37,068 nucleotides of DNA from JBDTVS01 sp040007095 (GTDB lineage Bacteria > Acidobacteriota > Vicinamibacteria > Vicinamibacterales > CAVVIG01): NCBI GenBank assembly GCA_040007095.1, contig JBDTVS010000219.1:1-37068 (forward strand), given 5' to 3'. Positions 8,196-15,210 of this stretch are shown here, piece by piece. The first letter of the stretch is position 1. The number at the start of each line of letters is the position of its first letter. Under the pieces are notes generated by a model. It had not been told where the DNA came from. It saw only the letters and a program-made list of their open reading frames with translations, and did not search any database. Both the position numbers and the translations under genes were made by a program.

Positions 8196-10529
8196 CTAGA
8201 ACCCGACAGCGAGGTTGATGCGCGCGGAGCGCGCCAGCGTCGGATGGGTCATCACATCGGCAACTCCGGTGAGCGGCTCGCCCGGCAATCGGGACACGAA
8301 ATAGTAGTCGATGTCGCTCACGGAGCTGTTGAACAGATTGAAGAGCTCCGCCGTGACCCGCAGCTTCTTCGCCAGCTGATAACCGGCCGCGAGCTCGAAC
8401 AGGCTGGTCGCGTTCGAGCGCTGGGAGTCATCCTCAATCAGCGCGCGGGGGCCGAAGTAGCGCCACCGCAGACTGCCAAACGACCGATGCAGGTTGTCGA
8501 CGGTCGCGCCGGCCGAGACAACCGTGCCGACGGCCTCCGGCACATACGGACCGGCCGGATTGAACTCGGTGAATCTCGCCTCCGACCACGACACATCGCC
8601 GTCGAATATCAACCATCGATTCGGACTGTAGTAGTTGGCGAGCTCCACGCCGCTGCGCTTGCTCGCGGGGCTCGGCACTGACCCGAAGGTATCCCCGTCC
8701 CACGTCAGCTCCGACGCGAGCCTCAGCGTCCAGACCGCCAACGTGGTCTGGAGATGGGGCACGATGACCGTGCGGATGCCCACCTCGGCGCCCCTGGCCT
8801 TGACGAGGGGAGTGACCGGGGTGATCGCGTTACCGTTGAAATCTCGCGTGGCCAACGCACCGCGGGCATCATTGCTGTGGAACCCTTCGCCGGCATTGAT
8901 GTAGAACTCCGTCCGGGCCCAGGGGCCGAACGCCACGCTGCCCTTCGGGCTGACGATGCCGTCGGTTGTCGTGCCGCCATTGAGGGCGTTGACATGGTCG
9001 GTGACGCGAAATCTCGTCACATCGGCGCGCAGTCCGACGATCGATCGGAGCCAGGGCGCCCACTCGACCGCGTTCTGCGCGTATGCGCCGCCGGTCGATT
9101 CCAGCACGCTCGCTCGGCTGGCGGTCGAAAGACGGACGCGAGCGTTTGTGTGGTACAAGGCCACATTGGTGATCGCGTCATTGCGCACCTGCACGCCGAA
9201 CGTGTTCTGGGCGGTGTGCCCATGCCACCGTGTCTGTCGCTTGTGCGTCACTTTCACACCCGTCACGAACCGGTGATCGGCCTGTTCGTGCTGATCGCCG
9301 TCGATCGGGTCGTCCAAGTAGAAGGTGAAGTTCGAGAAGAGATTCAGGTTGTATCCGATCCCGTATGCCGTAATCTTCGTCAGCGTCGAGTTCGAACCGC
9401 GCTGCCACTCGCCCGAGGCGCTGTAGCGATAGGTATCGCCGCCGTCGCTCGGATCAAGCGTCCCGAAGCGACCGATCGTCCCGCTGGTGATGGCACGCTG
9501 AGGGACCGTATCCGTCGAATTCCACTGACCGTGATAGCCCATCGCGGTGAGAGTGAACCCGTTGACGGCATCGCCCTGGCTGTAGCGCACGATGCCGTTG
9601 ATCTTCTGGAACGCGTCGGGTTGGACCCATGGGCCGTCGGTGTGTGACACGTCGAGTGCCGCCAGGATGTTTCCCGACACGAGCTTCTGCGACGCCGCAA
9701 AGAGCGCCCGCCCGTAGCCTTGACCGCCAATCTCAAAGCGCGCGAGGGGCCGGTCGATCGACGTCACGTAATTGGTATTCGCTGAACCGGCGGTCGCGAA
9801 GTCCCCCTGGTCGGCGTAGTACGGACCCTTCGAGTACTGCACGCCCGCCACCAGCTCGGGAATCATGAAGTTGATGTCCGAGTAGCCTTGCCCATGGGCA
9901 TGGCTGGGCAGGTTGACCGGCAGGCCGCCGATCGTCTGGGCGAAGTCCGTTCCGTGATCGAGATTGAAACCGCGCAGAAAGTACTGGTTTGCTTTGCCAC
10001 CGCCGGCGTGCGAGCTCGCGATCATGCCAGGCACAGTCTCGAGCACTTCGCCAACCCGCATGAGCGGGCGGCCATCGAACTGCCGGGCGGTAATCGCTCC
10101 CTGGCTGGCGGATTCCGCGACGCCCACGAGGTTCTCTTCCGGGTCTTCCATGTCAGCCAGATTGGCGAACGTGCGTTTGCCGATCACCGCGACTTCCGCG
10201 CTAAGCGACAAGTGCATCACCGCGTCCACTCGTGTCGGACCCGCGCTCATCTTGACGTCCCGACGAAGGATGGACGCGAAATTGATCAAGGTGAACGCCA
10301 CCTGATACTTGCCCGGGGCGACGCCATTGAACAGGTACTCGCCCGATCCGTCCGTGACGGTCTCCATCGGGGCGGCCCCTTCAGAGCGCAGCTCAATGGT
10401 GACCCCTGGCAGCACGCCACCGGTCTCGTCGGTGACGAGCCCGCTCAGTTGGTTGTTGGTGATCTGTTGAGCAGAGAGCGAGGCGGCCGCCAGCGCCACG
10501 AACACCCAGAATGAGCTGACGCGAGCCAT
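8196..10529 (-). CDS. TonB-dependent outer-membrane receptor with carboxypeptidase-regulatory-like domain
   Basis: A 777-residue outer-membrane protein. A signal peptide (MARVSSFWVFVALAAASLSAQ) is followed by a carboxypeptidase-regulatory-like beta domain (LSGLVTDETGGVLPGVTIELRS, about residues 25-105). Next comes a plug domain (about 130-260, with VLETVPGMIASSH and YFLRGFNLDHGTDF) and a 22-strand-type barrel ending INLAVGF with the terminal Phe used for barrel insertion. It should import a scarce ligand powered by TonB-ExbBD; the substrate is not evident. The plug stretch GGLPVNLPSHAHGQGYSD is His-rich. Start: ATG at 10529 with AAAGG about ten bases upstream; an in-frame start at 10604 would put extra residues before the signal peptide. 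Neighbours are a cytochrome c'-like gene downstream and a small unknown gene upstream. Confidence 0.92.
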   Translation of the reverse strand: MARVSSFWVFVALAAASLSAQQITNNQLSGLVTDETGGVLPGVTIELRSEGAAPMETVTDGSGEYLFNGVAPGKYQVAFTLINFASILRRDVKMSAGPTRVDAVMHLSLSAEVAVIGKRTFANLADMEDPEENLVGVAESASQGAITARQFDGRPLMRVGEVLETVPGMIASSHAGGGKANQYFLRGFNLDHGTDFAQTIGGLPVNLPSHAHGQGYSDINFMIPELVAGVQYSKGPYYADQGDFATAGSANTNYVTSIDRPLARFEIGGQGYGRALFAASQKLVSGNILAALDVSHTDGPWVQPDAFQKINGIVRYSQGDAVNGFTLTAMGYHGQWNSTDTVPQRAITSGTIGRFGTLDPSDGGDTYRYSASGEWQRGSNSTLTKITAYGIGYNLNLFSNFTFYLDDPIDGDQHEQADHRFVTGVKVTHKRQTRWHGHTAQNTFGVQVRNDAITNVALYHTNARVRLSTASRASVLESTGGAYAQNAVEWAPWLRSIVGLRADVTRFRVTDHVNALNGGTTTDGIVSPKGSVAFGPWARTEFYINAGEGFHSNDARGALATRDFNGNAITPVTPLVKARGAEVGIRTVIVPHLQTTLAVWTLRLASELTWDGDTFGSVPSPASKRSGVELANYYSPNRWLIFDGDVSWSEARFTEFNPAGPYVPEAVGTVVSAGATVDNLHRSFGSLRWRYFGPRALIEDDSQRSNATSLFELAAGYQLAKKLRVTAELFNLFNSSVSDIDYYFVSRLPGEPLTGVADVMTHPTLARSARINLAVGF

Positions 10530-10734
10530 GCCACACCGGCCTTTCTTCGCGCGGACCTGCCGGATATTCGGAATGGTCACGCCGCCTGAGGGCCACTCCT
10601 TCACGAAGCGATCCAGATCGACAGCGGTCCATGACGTTGTTCTGGGTCCATTCGGCTCGTGTGAGACTGCCGGTGTCCGCCGGTCCCGATCAGGCCGCTC
10701 TTACTCGCTCGTGGGCGGAGGATCCAACGAGCCC

Positions 10735-11055
10735 TCAGCGATACAACATGTACGTGAAGCGTCCGTGCAGCCACGCTTCGCCCGTGGCGTCGTCGTGATG
10801 AGAATCAATGGATTCGTTGAGGACGTGCGCATAGCGGCCGCCCAGCCGCGCCACTTCCTGCTCGAGTCTGGCGCGCACCTCAGCCATCAACTCGGACTGG
10901 CATTCTCGCCACACGTCGTCGCGATGGGCAAAGCCGCCCAAGACGCGACGGCTCGAGGCTTCAACCGTGTGCTCATCCAACGCTTCTGCTTCAAGTGGAG
11001 GCAGCTCGCGATGCCAGTAGACGACCTTCTGTGTGTCCGTTCCGTTTGTATCCAT
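10735..11055 (-). CDS. small conserved-looking protein of unknown function
   Basis: A 106-residue soluble protein with no signal peptide or membrane segment. It contains a VVYWHRELPPLEAE start region, a Glu/Arg-rich central helix (SELMAEVRARLEQEVARL) and a C-terminal ...GEAWLHGRFTYMLYR. Codon use is like that of its neighbours. I do not assign a family. Two ATG codons are adjacent (11058 and 11055); the second is preferred because AGGAG ends four bases before it and only one base before the first. It lies between the cytochrome c genes and the TonB-dependent receptor, all on the same strand. Confidence 0.75.
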   Translation of the reverse strand: MDTNGTDTQKVVYWHRELPPLEAEALDEHTVEASSRRVLGGFAHRDDVWRECQSELMAEVRARLEQEVARLGGRYAHVLNESIDSHHDDATGEAWLHGRFTYMLYR

Positions 11056-11516
11056 CATGCTCCTGACCGACGGCGTTTCAAGAAGGGGACCACGTCCATC
11101 GGATCCGGACTGCCGGAAGCACGATGGCGGGGGCGAGCGAATCCCACTCGTGCTCCGACATTCCTCAAGGTCGTGCCGTACCGTTCGGAGTAGGGGACGG
11201 ACTTGAACGTGGGCGGCGCGCCGACCAGCGGGTCGTCGTACACCTTGGAGATAAGGCCGACCGGATCGGACGAGGGCTGGTTCGAAGGTGCGAGACCGTT
11301 GTCGCGCCCGACTTCTTAGAGTCGAGACGAAGTAGCCCTGCCGGCGTCCAGTGTCGGCTCCGTTTCCCAGACGCGCACGCGACAGGTTGCGTTCCCGAAG
11401 CGCTGTAGCGCGCCGCGAATCTGACGACCCTCCGCAGGGCTCGTCGCATCGAGTGGCTCCAGCAGGTCGTCATTCCCGCGCCCGCCCACGCCTTCGTGCG
11501 AGTCGCGGTCGGGCAC
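11055..11516 (-). pseudogene. possible degraded reading frame interrupted by one stop
   Basis: Reading the minus strand from a GTG at 11516, one frame stays open except for a single TAA at 11316-11318. It then continues in the same frame to a TGA at 11055-11057, touching the start of the next gene. The second half (YDDPLVGAPPTFKSVPYSER and on) looks protein-like, but third-position GC in the first half is lower than in neighbouring genes and a second frame is also open. No family is recognised. It may be a gene broken by one nonsense mutation, or non-coding sequence. The rest of the stretch to 11579 holds nothing else I can support. Confidence 0.3.
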
Positions 11517-11579
11517 GAACCGAGAACACTTTTCGCGCCGGACGCGCGAAATCCCGCCCCGGTGAACTTGACACTTCTG

Positions 11580-12023
11580 CTACTTGACCTGAATCGATTC
11601 GATGTACGTGACCAGGTTCCTGATGCGGATGCGATTCAGCTTGTCGACCGGGTCCAGCGCTTGGAAAATCGGACCCCACACCGGCATCTCGGCGGAGCCG
11701 TGGGCCAGCGTCGGGTCACGATCTCCCGACACAAAGCGTTCGATCCGATCGGTCGGATATTCGCCCCCATTGCGTTTCGCGATCGTCGTCAAGTCGGACG
11801 GACGGCGATTGAGCGAGGAGGCCACCGGCCCATCGCCCTTGCCGTCACGCCCGTGACACGTGGCGCAATAGAACCGAAACAGGTCGTCCCCCGACACCGA
11901 CTGGATCACGAGAGACGGTGTCGCCGCACGTAAGGATTGTTGGCCGACGGCACCGACCCGCCATCCACTCACCAGGGCGAACGCCGCCAGCGCCCCTCCG
12001 ATCAACATTCGTGATTGCCGCAT
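11580..12023 (-). CDS. small monohaem cytochrome c (second of a pair)
   Basis: A 147-residue periplasmic class I-type cytochrome c. An N-terminal hydrophobic export signal (MLIGGALAAFALVSGW) is followed by the haem site CATCH at C53/C56/H57 in the context FYCATCHGRDGKGDGP. The probable axial Met is M113 in EMPVWG. Start: ATG at 12023 with GGAGG five bases upstream; a longer open frame upstream is non-coding. It resembles the gene 64 bp upstream (shared CH-x-G-DGP, P-DLT--AKRNGG and MPVWG), so the two are diverged tandem duplicates, presumably carrying electrons to or from an unidentified partner. Confidence 0.9.
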   Translation of the reverse strand: MRQSRMLIGGALAAFALVSGWRVGAVGQQSLRAATPSLVIQSVSGDDLFRFYCATCHGRDGKGDGPVASSLNRRPSDLTTIAKRNGGEYPTDRIERFVSGDRDPTLAHGSAEMPVWGPIFQALDPVDKLNRIRIRNLVTYIESIQVK

Positions 12024-12087
12024 CGCTGCCTCCGCGTGTAGATCGAATTCGCTGCCAGCGCGATCGTCAGGCCGGGTCTTCCGTCGC

Positions 12088-12492
12088 TCAGTGTCCGGCG
12101 CGTTCCTGAAGTGTTGCCACGTATCGAACCAAGGCCTCGATCCGGGCCTTGATGGCGTCTTCGTCGAGACCCTCGCGCCATTTGAAGGCGTCACCCCACA
12201 CCGGCATCTCCATGTTGCCGTGGGCCTTGACCGTGCGTCCGTCCACGATGCGGTAAATCGCCGCGTCGTTGAAGACCCCGCCGTTCCGCTTCGCGAACTG
12301 TGTGAGATCGGGCGGTTGGTGTTTGAACTCCCCCGCGCCCGGCCCATCGCCACGCCCGCTCACGCCGTGACAACTCGCGCAGTGGGTGACGAAGAGCGCC
12401 CGGCCTTCGAGGGCGCCTGCCGCCCCTTTCTGCTGTGCCGTCACGGTCGGCGCGATCGCCAACACCAGAATCGTCGGTATCGCTTTCCACAT
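12088..12492 (-). CDS. small monohaem cytochrome c (first of a pair)
   Basis: A 134-residue periplasmic cytochrome c with signal peptide MWKAIPTILVLAIAPTVTAQ. The haem-c site is CASCH at C38/C41/H42 and the probable axial Met is M96 in MEMPVWG. The ribosome site AGGAGG is five bases before the ATG at 12492. A sigma70-like promoter lies 46 bp upstream, so this gene probably heads the transcript running leftward through the second cytochrome. The PxDLTxxAKRNGG and MPVWG blocks are shared with its neighbour. Confidence 0.92.
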   Translation of the reverse strand: MWKAIPTILVLAIAPTVTAQQKGAAGALEGRALFVTHCASCHGVSGRGDGPGAGEFKHQPPDLTQFAKRNGGVFNDAAIYRIVDGRTVKAHGNMEMPVWGDAFKWREGLDEDAIKARIEALVRYVATLQERAGH

Positions 12493-13054
12493 CGCGTCCT
12501 CCTGGTCGGCGTACGGCCGTCCCAGATCCCGCAGTGATGTATATCTGCCAGTGGAACCTATTCAAGAGGCGCACCGCCTCAGGATCGGGGATTTTCCTGA
12601 GGTTTCAGGCCCTGGGGCTGCAAGGCACGCTGAAAATCCCCCGCAGTGGGGAACTTTCCGCAGCCGTGCTTCCCAACCTCCAGTGGAGAGTTCCAGGTTA
12701 GCGGGCGCGAGACGGCAAGGTGTGCTTTGCGCCCAAAACGGTGCCGCTCACCTGGACGGTCAGCCTTCGACACACGTCGGACGCCCGGCGCGGCAGGAGA
12801 GGCCGAGGCACCTTTCGGGTTACGGTGACGAAAAACTCCTGCACACTGAGGCATCCAGTCCCGCTGGTCCACGGACGTTCCAGGAACTGAAGGGCCGAAA
12901 GCCGGTGGTTTAAACCTGGCACGTGGGCACTAAACTCAACGACGAACCGATATGGCTCGTCTGCTGAACTATTGTCAAAGAGTTGGTGTGTATGCCACCC
13001 GCGACGCTGAGCTACTTTCTTGTTCCTCTTCGCACTACAGGGTGAGGAGCATGG
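12493..13054. other. 562-bp intergenic region with nested inverted repeats
   Basis: This separates the leftward cytochrome genes from the rightward outer-membrane gene. Besides the promoter at 12538-12565 it holds two inverted repeats. The first is GGGGATTTTC (12587-12596) with GAAAATCCCC (12632-12641). The second is GGAACTTTCC (12650-12659) facing GGAGAGTTCC (12690-12699), with one mismatch. No coding frame is convincing. The right half (12710-13050) holds nothing I can name apart from the ribosome site of the next gene. The repeats could be an insertion-sequence scar or regulatory hairpins. Confidence 0.4.
12538..12565 (-). promoter_or_regulatory. sigma70-type promoter for the cytochrome c genes
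   Basis: On the minus strand TTGAAT (12565-12560) and TATACA (12543-12538) are separated by 16 bp. They match four of six bases of TTGACA and the core of TATAAT. Transcription would start near 12531, giving a ~38-base leader that contains the AGGAGG site of the first cytochrome gene. This is the clearest sigma70-type element I saw in the window. Confidence 0.55.
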
Positions 13055-13579
13055 ATGACAAGAGCCCGTCTGTCTGGAGGCGCAGTATGCATGGCCATCG
13101 GCTTGGTGGCGATGCCCAGGATCGTCGTCGGCCAACAACTGACCACGGGGCATGCGTTTGTGGGTCCTGTGCTCGTTCCCGAGCGTCCGGAACCAGCGGG
13201 CCTGGCCATTGGCGGCGGTGTCGAACGGTCGATCGGGAAGGCGAGCAGCGTCGGCGCGGAGATCGAAAATGTATACCTTCCAGCGTTCGACGCGGGCTAT
13301 GGATGCTGCACCTCGTCGTCGGGACCATCCCTGTCAGCGTGGCTCTTCTCATTCAACGGCACGCGCTACATAACGAGGTCGGTCGGACGGCCGAGATGGA
13401 ACCCGTTCATCACTGGTGGGGTTGGCGTCATCGCAGCCGGCGAGCCTATGCCAGTCATCAATGTCGGCGGCGGTGCCGACCGGTGGATGACACCCCACAG
13501 GGGCGTACGATGGGAAATAGAGGGTCAGTTGACGGGAGCGACGTTGCTCAGCTTCCGCGTCGGCATCATGTTCCGATGA
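13055..13579 (+). CDS. small outer-membrane beta-barrel-like protein
   Basis: A 174-residue exported protein. A signal peptide (up to about residue 27, ...MPRIVVGQ) is followed by alternating strand-like segments with Gly-rich turns (GLAIGGGVERSIGKASSVGAEIE; PFITGGVGVIAAG; VINVGGGADRWM; RWEIEGQL) and a C-terminal SFRVGIMFR. The pattern suits a small 8-strand outer-membrane barrel (OmpA/OmpW-like or Acidobacteria 'outer membrane beta-barrel' proteins). Substrate and role are unknown. ATG at 13055 has GAGGAG five bases upstream; an overlapping ATG at 13051 is in another frame. It appears monocistronic. Confidence 0.7.
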   Translation: MTRARLSGGAVCMAIGLVAMPRIVVGQQLTTGHAFVGPVLVPERPEPAGLAIGGGVERSIGKASSVGAEIENVYLPAFDAGYGCCTSSSGPSLSAWLFSFNGTRYITRSVGRPRWNPFITGGVGVIAAGEPMPVINVGGGADRWMTPHRGVRWEIEGQLTGATLLSFRVGIMFR

Positions 13580-13727
13580 AACACGAACGGCGGGCAGGGA
13601 CGGCCGCGGCATCCTTGCCAGCCTGCAAACGCTGCCTTGACGAGTGGGATTTGCGAGCAGCATCAGCATTCGCCGACATCGTGCAGTGCTGCACTCATGA
13701 TGGCTGCCGCACGATCCCAGGACGCCT

Positions 13728-14195
13728 ATGACTCTCAAAGCACGCGACCTCGTCCAAGCCGCCGCAGACGTCTACCTCTCGCGTAACCGACGTCCCGACG
13801 TCGCGGCGTATTGTCTCCGTCGTTATGAATTGCTGAGGTCGGCGCTCGGCGTCACGGTCGATCTCCTTCAACACGAGGAATCCGACCACTTCGATTGGTC
13901 CGAGAACGCTCCCCTGGAGAGGACCCTTCGCGAGACTATTCTGGCAATGACCTCAATCTCGTTGCCATTCGACGGGCTGATGGAAGCACCCCGCAATGTG
14001 ACGGACCTCTATCAAACGCACGGCCGTCTCATCGATGCTGCGGCAAAGAAATTGCGCGACCGGCTTCGAGCGTTGGCTGTCGACGCATTGAAGAGCTGCG
14101 ATCCGGGGCTTGCCCGCCGGACGACATCGAACGAGGCACTCATTGCTGCCGGGCTACCCGAAGAGCCTTATACAGACGACATCGACAACCCATAA
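13728..14195 (+). CDS. unknown protein, 155 residues
   Basis: A soluble helix-rich protein with no signal or membrane segment. Long amphipathic helices are suggested by DLVQAAADVYLSRNRR, YCLRRYELLRSALGVTVDLL and DAAAKKLRDRLRALAVDALKS; the C-terminus is acidic (EEPYTDDIDN). No family recognised. The ATG at 13728 has AGGA five bases upstream, and the next ATG downstream would remove the first helix. It converges on the deacetylase-fold gene with a 23-bp gap, in which I see no hairpin terminator. Confidence 0.65.
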   Translation: MTLKARDLVQAAADVYLSRNRRPDVAAYCLRRYELLRSALGVTVDLLQHEESDHFDWSENAPLERTLRETILAMTSISLPFDGLMEAPRNVTDLYQTHGRLIDAAAKKLRDRLRALAVDALKSCDPGLARRTTSNEALIAAGLPEEPYTDDIDNP

Positions 14196-14218
14196 TGCTC
14201 AGCGACACAGGCTTTACA

Positions 14219-15202
14219 TCACCTTCGCACCCCGACGTCGACCCCGCCGACATCGACGCCGATCGGTCGACATTCAGACCTCTTACGTGCGCCGGTACCG
14301 AGGACGGACAACTCAGAGGACATGGCTGCTGCCGACAACGTCAGGCGATGCAGGTCAACGAGGCCCTCCTCATCGAGACGGCCCCCGACGTACCCGCCAG
14401 CCAGTACGAACGCGATCGGCAATTCGCGCTCCCGGCACCAATCGAACACCATCTGTTCACGGGCGGCGAGAATCTCACGCGTCATGCCGGTCAGTCCTCC
14501 GATATCGCATCCCTCGAACGGATCCATCCCGGCGTTGTACAGGCAGAGTTCGAAGTGCGGCCCCTGTTTCCGAACGTCCTCTAGACTGCGTTCGATCTCT
14601 GCGAGGTACTCGCCACTGTCCCCAACGATGTGAAGCCGGGCGCGCTCGCGGCTCTCGTAACGGTCGAAATGATCGACCGAGACGTCGACTTGCCAGATGC
14701 GAGGCTCCTCTGCGATCAGGGACGCGGTCCCGCCTCCGCAGTGCGCGTCGAGGTCCAGGATCAGCACCGACGCGGCTCCGGCGTCCAGGGCCTCACGTGC
14801 CGCGATCGCCAGGCCGTTGAAGGTGCAGAAGCCGGCCCCGTGATCCCGCCTTGCATGGTGCAGGCCGCTCGAGAGCGAGCCGGCCACGCCAGACTTGAGC
14901 GCCGCGAGCCCCGCGGCGACGGCGCCACCGTTCGACGCGAGCACCATCGGCGATAGTCCCGTATCCCAACCAAAGCCTTGCGACTCGGCCATGCCACGGG
15001 GCGCGCCGGTCTGCACCGCGTTGACGTACGCAGGGTCGTGCACCCGCACCAGGATTTCGCGTGAGAGCGACGGTGGCGACACCAGTTCGACGCCGGGGAT
15101 CGGCGCGCGGCCCAAAGAATCGGCGACCCACTTCGCCTTGCGGGTGGTCGCGAAGGCGTAGGCGGCACCAACGTACTGTGGGCTGTAGAAGACCTCGACC
15201 AT
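14219..15202 (-). CDS. histone-deacetylase-fold Zn amidohydrolase
   Basis: A 327-residue member of the arginase/deacetylase superfamily (HDAC, AcuC, acetylpolyamine amidohydrolase). The catalytic His pair is H115-H116 (SGLHHARRDHGAGFCTFN). Zn ligands are D152 and H154 in LDLDAHCGGG and the later D227 (NAGMDPFEGCD). The catalytic Tyr is Y271 in LAGGY. All key residues are present, so it should be an active Zn-dependent deacylase; the substrate (acetyl-lysine, polyamine, small metabolite) cannot be told. It starts 8 bp after the stop of the Rad50-like gene on the same strand. Its ATG at 15202 follows GTGAGG eight to ten bases upstream. The linkage places it in the DNA-end-processing operon as last gene. 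Confidence 0.9.
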   Translation of the reverse strand: MVEVFYSPQYVGAAYAFATTRKAKWVADSLGRAPIPGVELVSPPSLSREILVRVHDPAYVNAVQTGAPRGMAESQGFGWDTGLSPMVLASNGGAVAAGLAALKSGVAGSLSSGLHHARRDHGAGFCTFNGLAIAAREALDAGAASVLILDLDAHCGGGTASLIAEEPRIWQVDVSVDHFDRYESRERARLHIVGDSGEYLAEIERSLEDVRKQGPHFELCLYNAGMDPFEGCDIGGLTGMTREILAAREQMVFDWCRERELPIAFVLAGGYVGGRLDEEGLVDLHRLTLSAAAMSSELSVLGTGARKRSECRPIGVDVGGVDVGVRR

Positions 15203-15210
15203 GTCTTGCC

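Noticed and set aside
6047..8218. 723-codon plus-strand open frame antisense to mgtA and the cytochrome c' gene
   Set aside because: It is rich in Arg, His and Gln with no family motif and overlaps well-supported minus-strand genes; GC-rich antisense frames are commonly open.
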